Shown: in pieces, positions 36,101 to 46,370 of the stretch
How positions within the stretch are numbered: position 1 is the stretch's first letter
Layout: every line of letters begins with the position of its first letter
Source of the DNA: Actinacidiphila cocklensis
GTDB taxonomy: Bacteria > Actinomycetota > Actinomycetes > Streptomycetales > Streptomycetaceae
Assembly (NCBI RefSeq): GCF_907177275.1
Contig: NZ_CAJSLV010000013.1
Location: 1 to 64,000 of the forward strand
Reading direction: 5' to 3'
Length of the DNA: 64,000 nt
The notes under the pieces: model-generated
Told to the model about the DNA's origin: nothing
Database searches by the model: none
Seen by the model: the letters and a program-made list of their open reading frames with translations, nothing else
Translations under genes and position numbers: made by a program

Positions 36101-36627
36101 CGGTCGAGCACGACACCTACGCGGCGGAGCACGCCCAGGAGAAGTCCGTCGCCTTCAACCCCCACCCGAGCTACGACTACACGACGTCGGAATACCTCGG
36201 GCCGAACAGCCTCGGCACACCTGAGGAGATCATGGCCTTCTTCAAGGCGCATCCCGCCGAGATCTTCCCGTTCAGGGTGACCGGCTGCGCCACGTTCACC
36301 CAGGGCGCCAAGTGCACCCTGCATCCCGGCGAGTCGATCGCGCACGGGCTGGGCAGGATCGCCGGCGGGCCCGGCAACGTGACCGTGTCGGTCAAGGACA
36401 AGACCTCCTTCACCTTCACCGTCACCAACCACGGGTACTTCGACGACCCCGGCTCGCAGATCAAGTTCTCGATCTCGTCCCGGAAGAACGGGGTGTACCT
36501 GACGCAGCGAGGCAAGACGACGGGCTCCAACTGGTTCGCCTGGTTCGGCGTCGAACACATGGGCTCCGCCAAGGACACCTGGAACCAGCAGGCCCGCAAC
36601 CTGACGAACCTGCTGAACAACCGGTAA
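30190..36627 (+). CDS. RHS/YD-repeat secreted protein, polymorphic-toxin type, with unknown C-terminal tip
   Basis: This 2145-residue protein has a signal segment (about residues 14-38) and a low-complexity Ala/Gly region. An N-terminal beta domain typical of streptomycete YD proteins follows (around 265-350, with TLTYDSGAVDGRTSS). Many YD repeats (YDGLGR, YDALGR, YDQAGD) fill about 1050-1800. The RHS core end motif YDPATGRF and YAYAGNDPVTQTDPTG lie at about 1836-1877. In this family the core forms a shell around a C-terminal toxin. The remaining 268 residues start with a Cys-rich stretch (eight cysteines within about 40 residues) and end in a beta-rich segment (SFTFTVTNHGYFDDPGS). I do not recognise this tip. 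No co-directional immunity gene follows. Translation starts at GTG 30190; an in-frame ATG at 30205 is possible. Confidence 0.87.
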   Translation: MINRRMSSGGARSRAALPVCGVLLAGMLQVVALPVAQADGLAHQPSPGVPVAGHSGSTTVPRAQDGLPHRPAQSGAHSWAQPGSATVALPAAQAGAGAVRAGSLPVTLTVPAAAKPAGTAKGAGAAAGATAVTGTATVRVLDRKATRAAGVDGLLFTLAPQAESAGGTVGVRVDDSAYAQAYGGAYAARLHLVRLPACALTTPEQAACTRQAPLPTTNDTATHTLSADALSLASASAATPMVLAATAATSGDHGDYAATSLSPSSTWDVGPSTGTFTWSYDMPAPDVPGSFDPKVTLTYDSGAVDGRTSSTNNQSSWAGDGFDMSPGYIERSYKPCADEGVKDSDGYKVGDLCWAYDNATISFEGHSGQLVSTGTNSFRIKGDDGTKIDRVYGSSSDVRSNGARNDEYWRVTTTDGTQYYFGYNKLPGWASGKTTTDSTWTVPVFGNNADEPCHGSTFATSWCQQGWRWNLDYSVDPHGNAIAYYYNKETNYYGRDRTASDPTVYVRGGTLDHIDYGLKSTAVYSAKALAQVQFTSAERCLDATAGACDASKIDTNSFPWYDTPWDLNCKSTGDCDAFGPSFWTRKRLTAVTSQVLTSAGTYTPVDTWKLAQQWGMADIDYQLELASIEHTGLADTPEGAPDLTMPKVTFGYDQRTNRLDVPGDNTSPFIKERVATIDDESGGQTDITYSTAACDAAHLPAPDSNGTLCFPQYVTKQGDEDPSLQWFNKYVVAKTVRSDRTVTSPDEVTTYDYLGAPAWHYDSDDGITKEKYKTWSTYRGYAHVRVDTGGQDPVGMLSQTDHYYLRGMDGDKTTGAKRSVSVSDDNGGSITDHDSLSGFEYKTEHYSGPSGKVLDKTVNTPWHHETGSVTRSWGTIAANLTGTTETRAWTSLDAGAGSSWRITDVTRSFENTAGRVLTTDDHGDVSTAADDRCTTTTYVDNTTAWILNAPSRILTLAVPCNGTPNYAKDVLSDVRTAYDGQAYGAAPKAGDATRVATLKSHNGTTATYLETGAAYDGYGRTTSATDLSGNVTATVTGAPQRTDRTDGRVTTTAYSPAGGFPLTVAVTTPPATAGDATTAQTTTTTLDPVRRLPVTVVDTNSKRSDTTYDALGRKLKIWLPDRSKANSQTPDYAFSYTVTDGKPPVVGTTTLAGTGTHTSYALYDGFLRVRQAQAPGPKGGMLVSDTFYDSRGLVDKSFASYYAAKAPSTVLYTLDEALSVETQTWNTYDGLGRITQSRQVAGNGDGGTVLATTTTAYGGDRTTVTPPQGGTPTTTVTDARGNTRELDQYHASTPTGAYDKTAYEYNTAGLLDKITDPSGTVWGFGYDQRGNQTSAVDPDKGTTNSVYDDRNHLASSTDQRGKTITHLYDGLGRETETHDGDASGPLLTKHVWDPAGFKGKPASATRYVGGAGGSAYTVTYGLYDNLYRAHRTTTTIPAAEGALAGSYQANVQYNADGTTQSVGYPAAGGLAAEAVTPTYDEVLRPVTVSGSGGATYTTATDYSYTGQALQYTFQAAGQKMTQVTNTYQWGTERLANSRVDRQDVPGTDKSATYGYDQAGDITSLTDVSRDGTDAQCFQYDYLGRLTEAWAQSTAGCATTPSAQALGGPASYWQSLGYDQAGDRTSETDHSTTGNPAQDTVRNYSYPAPTAPQPHTLSQVQTTGPGGTAVDSYTYDASGDTQTRAVGGGSKQTLVWDGEGRLAQVTTDDGKSTAYVYDADGNRLIERTGSGSTLYLGGTEVTVATGSTTPHATRYYDLGDGNQAMRTDDNTVYFLVADGQGTGQLQINSTGLAMQQRRTTPFGQVRGTAPAGWSGDRGFVGGVNDAGTGLTHLGARDYDPATGRFASVDPQIDSSDPQSLNGYAYAGNDPVTQTDPTGLYTCRNGHEGCNEHGNACGSDCSAWATQAGDCVHTECGSSKINQNPDVSIKQQRAVTYARTHCDDLCGTLGITSPKDPEWQDLIKDLYGGSPPPVEHDTYAAEHAQEKSVAFNPHPSYDYTTSEYLGPNSLGTPEEIMAFFKAHPAEIFPFRVTGCATFTQGAKCTLHPGESIAHGLGRIAGGPGNVTVSVKDKTSFTFTVTNHGYFDDPGSQIKFSISSRKNGVYLTQRGKTTGSNWFAWFGVEHMGSAKDTWNQQARNLTNLLNNR

Positions 36628-36686
36628 TACGGAGCGGGGCGGGCACCGGGTCCGCCCGGTGACGCCGGGCAGGACAGCCGGGTAAA

Positions 36687-36732
36687 GCAGAGGACCGCGG
36701 CCACCACCCCAGTGGTGACCGCGGTCCTCTGC
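36687..36732. terminator. Bidirectional terminator after the RHS gene
   Basis: Two 21-base arms (36687-36707 and 36712-36732) pair with one mismatch around the loop CCCA. The stem lies between the convergent RHS and membrane-protein genes and is among the strongest in the window. Confidence 0.8.
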
Positions 36733-36753
36733 CGTGTGGAACTCCCGGCAGGG

Positions 36754-37302
36754 CTACTTGCCGATGCGCGGCAGGCTCGCCAGCGGGCCGGGAAGTGCGG
36801 TGTTGGTCTGCTGGGCACGCATCAGCGCGATGACCGCGCCGGCGCCGGAGAGCACCAGGCTGATCCAGAAGCTGAAGTCGTGGCCGCCGTTCGGGCCGAA
36901 GTCCGAGTGCGCGAAGATCGCGATCAGGTAGAGCACGAAGCCCACCGCGAAGGCGAGGAAGGACAGCGCCCTGGCGGGCTGCGGCAGCTGGACCGCGGGC
37001 GAGAACAGGCTGATCGCCACGACGGCCGCGCCGACGACGGTGGCGACCATCGCGAGCCAGGCTATGAACAGCCCGTGGTCGAAGTGCCAGGCGCTCCAGG
37101 TGCTGCTGAGGTTGATGCCGAGGCCGCGGTATTCCCACTTGTAGTAGTTGAAGAACGAGAAGATGAACACGATGAACCCGATACCGAGAATCGCCCAGTC
37201 GGGGCGGGCGACCGATGCCGGGTCGAACGAATTTCCTGACGGGACTCCGGAGTTCGGAGGCTGGGCCGGCGGCCCGGGCGGCGGCGGCACATCGTGCGAC
37301 AT
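36754..37302 (-). CDS. Four-helix membrane protein of unknown function
   Basis: This 182-residue protein has a Pro/Gly-rich hydrophilic N-terminus (about 30 residues) and four predicted membrane helices (about 37-55, 79-102, 110-130, 143-160). Such proteins are frequent in actinomycetes, but no function is assigned. The ATG at 37302 has GGGAGAT upstream. An upstream in-frame extension to 37530 has no membrane helices and was not used. It is convergent to the RHS toxin-like gene, so it could be an immunity protein, but orientation and the terminator between them argue against that. Confidence 0.75.
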   Translation of the reverse strand: MSHDVPPPPGPPAQPPNSGVPSGNSFDPASVARPDWAILGIGFIVFIFSFFNYYKWEYRGLGINLSSTWSAWHFDHGLFIAWLAMVATVVGAAVVAISLFSPAVQLPQPARALSFLAFAVGFVLYLIAIFAHSDFGPNGGHDFSFWISLVLSGAGAVIALMRAQQTNTALPGPLASLPRIGK

Positions 37303-37666
37303 GGTTCGGGATCTCCCTGCTGAGGTGGTTCGAGAACACTCGGGGAGCCGAGAGTAGCGGCAGGTCGCCCTGTGCGGTAACCAGTTGGACGAGGCCTGAA
37401 TCGCATGAGTTGAATTGACGGTATTGGTGCGCGTGGTAATTCCCGTGGCGCGAGGTGGTTTTCCGTGCGCACGGTTCAAGCAGGCGCAAATTCGGAGCGT
37501 GCGAACTCCGCCCGCATGATCCTCGGTCATCCGATGTATCTGTTGTGTAGTGCGCTGATTCCATCACGTTGTGCAAAATTTTCTTGGACAGCGCGAAACC
37601 TTGCGGTGTGACGGGGTGCTCAGTACGGTACGGACGCCCTTCCCCCCCACACCTCAAGGAGCATCG
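37303..37666. other. Intergenic region (364 bp), relatively AT-rich
   Basis: No gene is supported. The region is less GC-rich than its flanks and must hold promoters for the membrane-protein gene (minus) and the GH87 gene (plus). On the plus strand TTGACG (37415-37420) with TAATTC (37437-37442, 16-base spacer) is a plausible promoter, which would leave a leader of about 220 bases. Confidence 0.5.
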
Positions 37667-40501
<2,835 letters not shown>

Positions 40502-40536
40502 CCTGAGCCCGCTGCCGCCGGCCCACCCGTACGGCG

Positions 40537-41559
40537 TTACGCCTCCGCCGTGCCGCGGGCGGCCGGCTGCAGCGGGAAGTGGCAGGCGGCCGCGTGCCCC
40601 GGCTCCGCCGCCGGGGCGTGCAACGGCGGCTCGTGGGCGGCGCATTCGTCCGCGGCCCGCGGGCACCGGGTGCGGAAGCGGCAGCCCGAGGGCGGGTCGA
40701 GCGGGCTGGGCACATCGCCCTGCAGCCCGACCCTCGCGGCCCTGCGGGCCGGGTCGGGCACCGGGTCGGGGACCGCGGACAGCAGCGCCCCGGTGTACGG
40801 GTGCCGGGGGTTGTCGTAGACCTCCTCGACCGTGCCCTGCTCGACGACCCTGCCCAGGTACATCACCGCGACCCGGTCGGCGATGTGCTCGACCACCGAC
40901 AGGTCGTGCGCGATGAAGACGTACGCGATGCCCAGTTCCTTCTGGAGCGAGCTGAACAGGTTGACGATCTGGGCCTGCACCGAGACGTCGAGGGCGGAGA
41001 CCGGCTCGTCGCACACCAGGATCTCCGGGCGCAGTGCCAGCGCACGCGCGATGGCGATGCGCTGCCGCTGGCCGCCGGAGAACTGGTGCGGGTAGCGGCG
41101 GGCGTGGTCGGGGTTGAGGCCGACGAGTTCGAGCAGCTCGCCGACCAGCCGCCGGTGGTCGGCGCGCGGGGCGACGTCGCGGTGGATCACGAACGGCTCG
41201 CGGACGATCGCCTCGACGGTCATCCGCGGGTCCAGGGAGGCGTACGGGTCCTGGAAGACCAGCTTGATGTGCCGCCGGGCGGCCCGCAGCCGGCTGCCCC
41301 GCAACTGGTCGAGGCGCTCGCCGAACAGCCGGATCTCGCCCGAGGTGGGGCGGTCGACGGCGGTGAGCAGCCGGGCGAGGCTCGACTTGCCGCAGCCGGA
41401 CTCGCCGACCAGGCCGAGGGTCTCGCCCCTGCGCAGCTCCAGGCTCACCCCGTCGACGGTCCGCAGGCTGCCGGCGGTGCGGCGCAGCAGCCCGCCGCCG
41501 CGGACGGGCACGTGCTTGACGAGGTCGCGGACGTCGAGGATCGGCGGTGCGTCGGTCAT
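40537..41559 (-). CDS. Oligopeptide ABC transporter ATPase (DppF/OppF type)
   Basis: This 340-residue ATPase has Walker A GESGCGKSS, the family Q-loop FQDPYASLDPR, the signature FSGGQRQRIAIARAL, Walker B ILVCDEP and the switch histidine AHDLSVVEHIADRV. The C-terminal oligo_HPY region (RHPYTGALLSAVPDP, then GCRFRTRCP with the cysteines of the iron-sulfur-type tail) is specific to peptide/nickel importers. Its ATG overlaps the stop of the partner ATPase (ATGA). It is the last gene of a five-gene importer operon transcribed on the minus strand. Confidence 0.93.
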   Translation of the reverse strand: MTDAPPILDVRDLVKHVPVRGGGLLRRTAGSLRTVDGVSLELRRGETLGLVGESGCGKSSLARLLTAVDRPTSGEIRLFGERLDQLRGSRLRAARRHIKLVFQDPYASLDPRMTVEAIVREPFVIHRDVAPRADHRRLVGELLELVGLNPDHARRYPHQFSGGQRQRIAIARALALRPEILVCDEPVSALDVSVQAQIVNLFSSLQKELGIAYVFIAHDLSVVEHIADRVAVMYLGRVVEQGTVEEVYDNPRHPYTGALLSAVPDPVPDPARRAARVGLQGDVPSPLDPPSGCRFRTRCPRAADECAAHEPPLHAPAAEPGHAAACHFPLQPAARGTAEA

Positions 41560-42614
41560 CGGCCCGCCACCTCCTTCCAGTGGTGGCAGGCGCTGGCGTG
41601 GTGCGGGGCGACCGCGTGCAGCGGCGGCGCCGTGCGGCAGTTCTCGCCGGCGAGCGCGCAGCGCGGTCCGAAGGAGCAGCCCTGCGGCGGGTCCGCCGGG
41701 TCGGGCGGCGCACCCTGCAGGACGTTGAGCGGCCGGCCGCGGGAGCCCCGGCGCGGGATCGCGTCGAGCAGCGCCCGGGTGTACGGGTGGGCGGGCCGGC
41801 CGTAGAGGTCCTCCGCCGGTGCCTGCTCGGCGACCCGGCCCGCGTACATCACCACGACGCGGTCGGCGGCGTTGGCGACGATGCCCATGTCGTGGCTGAT
41901 CAGGACCAGGCTGACGGAGTGCTCCGCCTGGAGGTCGGCGAGCAGCTCCATGATCTGCGCCTGGACGGTCACGTCGAGCGCGGTGGTCGGCTCGTCCGCG
42001 ATGACCACCTCGGGGTTGAGGGCGAGCGCCATCGCGATCATGACCCGCTGGCGCATGCCGCCGGAGAACTGGTGCGGGTAGTGGCCGGCCCGGCGGGCGG
42101 CCTCCGGGATGCGCACCCGGTCCAGCATCCGCACGGCCTGCCGCTCGGCCTGTCGGCGGGTCAGGTCGCCGTGGGCGCGGAAGACCTCGGCGATCTGGAA
42201 GCCGACCGGCAGCACCGGGTTCAGCGCGGACAGCGCGTCCTGGAAGACCATCGAGATGTGCCGGCCGCGGATCCTCGCCAGCGCGCGCCGGTCGAGACCG
42301 AGCAGGTCGATGCCGTGCAGCCGCACGGAACCGCCGGTGACCTGCGCGCCCGCCGGCAGGATGCCCATCACCGCCCGCGCGGTGAGGCTCTTGCCGCAGC
42401 CGGACTCGCCGACCACGGCCAGGGTGCGGCCGGCCTCCGTCCGGTAGCTGACGCCGTCGACGACGACGCTGCCGGAACCCGGCCGGCCGGGCCGGTCGGC
42501 GAAGGCCACCCGCAGGTCGGTGACCTCCAGCGGGGGAGCGGCCGGGTCGTAGCCGGGGAAGCGGGCCAGCGGGTGGCCCGCGTCCGCGGGCGTCTTGTCG
42601 GTGGTGGCGGTCAT
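41556..42614 (-). CDS. Oligopeptide ABC transporter ATPase (DppD/OppD type)
   Basis: This 352-residue ATPase has Walker A GESGCGKSL, FQDALSALNPV, the signature FSGGMRQRVMIAMAL and Walker B VVIADEP, followed by ISHDMGIVANAADRV. The C-terminal peptide-importer region (RPAHPYTRALLDAIP and GCSFGPRC) is complete. The first ATG after the permease stop, at 42614, overlaps it (ATGA). A longer open frame extends upstream into the permease gene, but in a non-family sequence. It pairs with the next ATPase to power the importer. Confidence 0.93.
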   Translation of the reverse strand: MTATTDKTPADAGHPLARFPGYDPAAPPLEVTDLRVAFADRPGRPGSGSVVVDGVSYRTEAGRTLAVVGESGCGKSLTARAVMGILPAGAQVTGGSVRLHGIDLLGLDRRALARIRGRHISMVFQDALSALNPVLPVGFQIAEVFRAHGDLTRRQAERQAVRMLDRVRIPEAARRAGHYPHQFSGGMRQRVMIAMALALNPEVVIADEPTTALDVTVQAQIMELLADLQAEHSVSLVLISHDMGIVANAADRVVVMYAGRVAEQAPAEDLYGRPAHPYTRALLDAIPRRGSRGRPLNVLQGAPPDPADPPQGCSFGPRCALAGENCRTAPPLHAVAPHHASACHHWKEVAGR

Positions 42615-43531
42615 CGCAGCCTCGGATCGAAGGCGTCGCGGAGGCAGTCGCCCAGCAGGACGAAGCTGAGCACGGCCAGCGACAGGAAGAGGGCGGGGAA
42701 GAGCAGCAGGCCCGGGTGGGTGGTGAAGTACTGCTGCGCGCTGTTGAGCTGCACGCCCCAGGAGATCGCCGGGGCGGTCAGGCCGACCCCGAGGAAGGTC
42801 AGCGACGCCTCCGCGGTGATCACCCCGCCGATGTTGATGCTGGTCAGGACGGCGACCGGCATGATGGCGTTGGGTATCGCGTGGCGCAGCAGGATACGCA
42901 CCGGGCCGGCGCCCAGCTCCCGTGCGGCCGTGACGTAGTCCAGGCCGCGGGTGGCGAGCACGGAGGAGCGCATGATCCGGGTGAGCACCGGCCAGGAGAA
43001 GAGCGCCAGCACCAGGGACACGCTCAGGATGCTGTGCACGCTGAAGGTCTCCAGCACCACGATCATCCCGACCAGCATCGGGAAGCCGAAGAAGACGTCC
43101 ATCAGCCGGCTGATCAGCATGTCGGCGACACCGCCGAAGTAGCCGGCCAGCGAGCCGAGGACGACGGCGACGACCAGGGTCAGCGCCGTGGTCAGCAGGC
43201 CGATGCTGATGGAGTCGCGGGCGCCGTGCACGACGTTGCTGTAGAGGTCGCAGCCCTGCACGTCGAAGCCGAACGGGTGTCCCGGGGCGGGTCCCTGGCC
43301 GCTGTGCTCCAGCGAGCACTGGTGCGGGTCGCCGTGCCCGAACCACCCGGCGAAGGCCGACGGTACGGCGGCCATCGCGCACAGCAGCACCACGACGCCC
43401 AGCGGCAGGAAGAAGCGCGGCCGGCGCAGTAGCCGGCGCAGGGTGCCGGGTTCGCCGGGCCGGGCGGCGGGGCCGGCCGCGGCCGGTTCCGCGGCCGCGG
43501 CGGGGGCGGTCGGCTGCAGGGCGCTAGTCAA
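42611..43531 (-). CDS. Oligopeptide ABC transporter permease (DppC type)
   Basis: The 306-residue permease has an N-terminal Ala/Pro-rich cytoplasmic stretch, one helix (RFFLPLGVVVLLCAMAAV) and then a BPD_transp_1 domain with about five helices. The EAA-loop motif is ELGAGPVRILLRHAIPN. A TTG start at 43531, preceded by GAGGA six bases upstream, is chosen; it overlaps the upstream permease stop by eight bases. Longer starts lie inside the previous gene. It forms the channel with the DppB-type permease. Confidence 0.88.
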   Translation of the reverse strand: MTSALQPTAPAAAAEPAAAGPAARPGEPGTLRRLLRRPRFFLPLGVVVLLCAMAAVPSAFAGWFGHGDPHQCSLEHSGQGPAPGHPFGFDVQGCDLYSNVVHGARDSISIGLLTTALTLVVAVVLGSLAGYFGGVADMLISRLMDVFFGFPMLVGMIVVLETFSVHSILSVSLVLALFSWPVLTRIMRSSVLATRGLDYVTAARELGAGPVRILLRHAIPNAIMPVAVLTSINIGGVITAEASLTFLGVGLTAPAISWGVQLNSAQQYFTTHPGLLLFPALFLSLAVLSFVLLGDCLRDAFDPRLR

Positions 43532-44453
43532 GGCGGATCCTCGGGTCGAGTACGCCGTAGAGCAGGTCCACGACCAGGTTGACAAGGAGGAAGACCAGCA
43601 CGAGGAGGGTGCTGATGCCGACGACGGTGGGGCCGTCGTGCTGCTGGACGCTCTGGAAGACCTGGTAGCCGAGCCCGGGGAGGTTGAAGATGCCCTCGAT
43701 CAGGATCGTGCCCGACAGCAGGTAGCCCAGGTTCGTCCCCAGCATGGAGACCACCGGGATGAGCGAGGTGCGCAGCACGTGCCGGACCAGCACGCGGGCC
43801 CGGCTGAGCCCCTTGGCCGTCGCGGTGTCGACGAAGTCGGCGCCGAGGTTCTCCAGGATGCTCGCCCGGGTCAGCCGGGATATCTCCGGCACCCCGAGCA
43901 GCGCCAGGCACAGCGCGGGGACCAGATAGCTCAGCGGCCAGCCGTCGTCGGTGCCGGAGACCGGGAACCAGCCGAGCTTCACGCCCAGGAAGACCTGGGC
44001 GACGTAGGCGGTGATGAAGTACGGCACGCCCAGGATCAGGCTGGACCCGCCCAGCACCGCGATGTCGGTGGCCCGGCCGGCGCGCAGCGCGGCGAGGAAG
44101 CCCAGCGCGACCCCGACGACCGCCTCGATGACCCAGGTCATCAGCGCGAGCTTGACCGTGACCGGCCAGCTCGCCTCGATGACCGCCGACACCGGGGTGT
44201 TGTTCAGGTCGATGCCGAAGTCGCCGTGCAGCAGGCCGACCAGGTAGTGCCAGTACTGCACGAGGAAGGGGTCGCCGAGGTGGTAGTGCGCCTTGATCGC
44301 CGCGGCCGCCGCGGGGGTGACCATGTGGTCGGGGCCGGCCAGGGCCTGCACCGGGTCGCCGGGCAGCGCGTAGACGGCCGCGTAGATGACGAACGTCGTG
44401 CCCAGCAGGACCGGGACCATCAGCAGCACCCGGCGCAGGAGGTAGCTACCCAC
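43524..44453 (-). CDS. Oligopeptide ABC transporter permease (DppB type)
   Basis: This 309-residue permease has the classic N-terminus YLLRRVLLMVPVLLGTTFVI with the periplasmic segment LPGDPVQAL, about six membrane helices and the EAA-like loop TAKGLSRARVLVRHVLR. It follows the binding-protein gene by 36 bases and overlaps the DppC-type permease gene. Start is GTG 44453. Confidence 0.92.
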   Translation of the reverse strand: MGSYLLRRVLLMVPVLLGTTFVIYAAVYALPGDPVQALAGPDHMVTPAAAAAIKAHYHLGDPFLVQYWHYLVGLLHGDFGIDLNNTPVSAVIEASWPVTVKLALMTWVIEAVVGVALGFLAALRAGRATDIAVLGGSSLILGVPYFITAYVAQVFLGVKLGWFPVSGTDDGWPLSYLVPALCLALLGVPEISRLTRASILENLGADFVDTATAKGLSRARVLVRHVLRTSLIPVVSMLGTNLGYLLSGTILIEGIFNLPGLGYQVFQSVQQHDGPTVVGISTLLVLVFLLVNLVVDLLYGVLDPRIRLD

Positions 44454-44489
44454 ACCCGCCTCCTCGCCGTGCGGTGCGGCAGGGCGCCC

Positions 44490-46106
44490 TCATCGGACCG
44501 TGATCGAGGACAGGTCGACGTCCCCGAGGTAGCCCAGCTGGAGGCCGGAGAGCTTCTTGGCGTGCACCGCGCCGCTGACCGGGTAGTACAGCGGGGCGAG
44601 CGGCAGGTCCGCCATCGCGGTGCGCCCGGCCTGCTGGGCGAACTGCATGCCCGAGGTGGTCGAGGTGGCGGCGGCCGCCTGGCCCATCAGGGCGTCGAAG
44701 CCGGCGCTCTTGTAGCCGGTGACGTTGGTGCCCGAGGCGCTGCCGAAGAGCTGGTCGGCCTGCGAGTAGATGTTGGGGAAGGCCGCGCCCATGTAGAGCA
44801 GGAAGGGCCCCGTGGTCTTGTGTGCCAGCAGGTCGGGGTAGATCTGGTCGGTCGGCTGGACCTTCAGCGAGATGGACGTGATGCCGAGGTTGGTGCGCAG
44901 CTGGTTGACGATCGCTTCGAGCACCGTCTGCATGTCCGGGTCCTGCTTGGTCCACAGCGTCAGCGAGCCGTTCCAGCCGCCCGCCGCGGCCAGCAGCTGC
45001 CGGGCCTTGGCCGGGTCGTAGGAGCAGTCGGCGCAGTCCGTGCCGCCGCCGCCCGCGATGACGTCGGGGGCGATGCCCGTGGCGGTCTGCGCGTGGCCCT
45101 GGAGCAGCGAGGTGACGATCGCCTTGCGGTCGACGGCCAGCGAGAAGGCCTGCCGCACCCGTACGTCGGTGAACCGCTTGTCCCACAGGGGGAAGCCCAG
45201 GTAGACCACGGCGGCCGTCGGCGAGGTGACCAGCTGCGAGGCGTACATCCTGCTCGCGGTCGACAGGTCGTTGCCGCTGGCGGTGGCGATGTCGACGGCG
45301 CCGGAGCGGAAGCTGGTGAAGGCGGTCGCGTCGGTCTGGTAGGTCTTGACGGTGATCTGCGCGGCCTTGCCCTTCGCGCCCGGGTAGCCGTCGAAGCGCT
45401 TGAGGGTGATCTGCTGGCCGCCGGGGGCCAGCCCTGGCGCCGCCACCTGGTAGGGGCCGTTGCCGATCGGCAGCCGGTCGTAGGCGGCGAGGTCCTTGAA
45501 CGCGGCCTTGGGCATCGGCGCGAAGGCGGTGCCGGCCAGCACGTAGGGGAACATCGACAGCGGCTTGACCAGGGTGACCTTGAGGGTGTCCGTGCCGACC
45601 ACCTGCACACCGGAGAGCTTGTCGGTGGCGGGCTTGCCGCTGGCCGGGTTGAGCGCCGCGTACCCGTCGATGTTCGAGAAGAGGTAGCCGTTGGACATCG
45701 TGTTGGGCGCGTAAGCCGCGGCGTTCCAGGAGTCGGCGAAGGACTGCGCGGTGACCGGCTCGCCGTTCTGGAACTTCCAGCCGCTCTTCAGCGTGATCGT
45801 CCAGTGCCGCTGGTCGGTGGACTGCACCGACTGCGCCACCGCGTTGACGACCTTGCCGTCGCGGCCGACCTGCGTCAGCGGGGTCCAGATGGCGTCGGCG
45901 ACGCCGCTGAAACCCGCCTTGCCGGGGGTGAGGTGGGCTATGTACCAGTTCGGCACGCCGATCGAGTACGAGCCGCCGGGCACCTTCGTGCCGGTCCCCT
46001 CGGAGCCGCCCGCACCGCAGGCGCTGACAGCGGCCAGCGCAGCGGCGGCGCACAGGGCGACCACTCCGGTCCTGCGGCTGACACGTCCTCGTGGTGGCGG
46101 AGTCAT
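44490..46106 (-). CDS. Peptide-binding lipoprotein of the ABC importer (SBP_bac_5)
   Basis: This 538-residue protein has a lipoprotein signal (Cys30 in AAVSACGAGG) and a family-5 extracellular solute-binding domain. Typical segments are the PLTQVGRDGKVVNAVA start of the fold and WTITLKSGWKFQNGEPVTA. The paired cysteines in GGTDCADCSYDP may form a disulfide. It captures peptides or related ligands and passes them to the adjoining permeases. The ATG at 46106 has GGAGGT seven bases upstream. It is the first gene of the importer operon and is divergent from the PucR regulator, 264 bases away. Confidence 0.92.
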   Translation of the reverse strand: MTPPPRGRVSRRTGVVALCAAAALAAVSACGAGGSEGTGTKVPGGSYSIGVPNWYIAHLTPGKAGFSGVADAIWTPLTQVGRDGKVVNAVAQSVQSTDQRHWTITLKSGWKFQNGEPVTAQSFADSWNAAAYAPNTMSNGYLFSNIDGYAALNPASGKPATDKLSGVQVVGTDTLKVTLVKPLSMFPYVLAGTAFAPMPKAAFKDLAAYDRLPIGNGPYQVAAPGLAPGGQQITLKRFDGYPGAKGKAAQITVKTYQTDATAFTSFRSGAVDIATASGNDLSTASRMYASQLVTSPTAAVVYLGFPLWDKRFTDVRVRQAFSLAVDRKAIVTSLLQGHAQTATGIAPDVIAGGGGTDCADCSYDPAKARQLLAAAGGWNGSLTLWTKQDPDMQTVLEAIVNQLRTNLGITSISLKVQPTDQIYPDLLAHKTTGPFLLYMGAAFPNIYSQADQLFGSASGTNVTGYKSAGFDALMGQAAAATSTTSGMQFAQQAGRTAMADLPLAPLYYPVSGAVHAKKLSGLQLGYLGDVDLSSITVR

Positions 46107-46370
46107 CTCGGGTACCTCCAGGGCCGGTCGGAAATTCGGGTGAGCCGAGATTGGCCCAGTGCGGATGCGGCAGCTTCATCGGTCCGGGCAAAAACGCCGC
46201 GGCCCCTTTGTCCCGACGCACATGCCACCCGGTCGCGCACCCCGTCCCCGGGCACGTTCGAGCCGTCAGGACACTGCCCGTCGAGCGCGACCGGCGACCT
46301 CAGAACGGCTACCGTACGTCACCAGGGCCGCCACGGACAGCCCCCGCCCGAGGGTGCCTATGATGAGCCG

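Noticed and set aside
36754..37302. Immunity gene for the RHS protein
   Set aside because: The gene is on the opposite strand, separated by a strong bidirectional terminator, and resembles common four-helix membrane proteins. Kept only as a remote possibility.
43443..46370. An upstream in-frame extension of the PucR gene
   Set aside because: It is antisense to the ABC importer genes and has no similarity. PucR family similarity begins close to ATG 46371.
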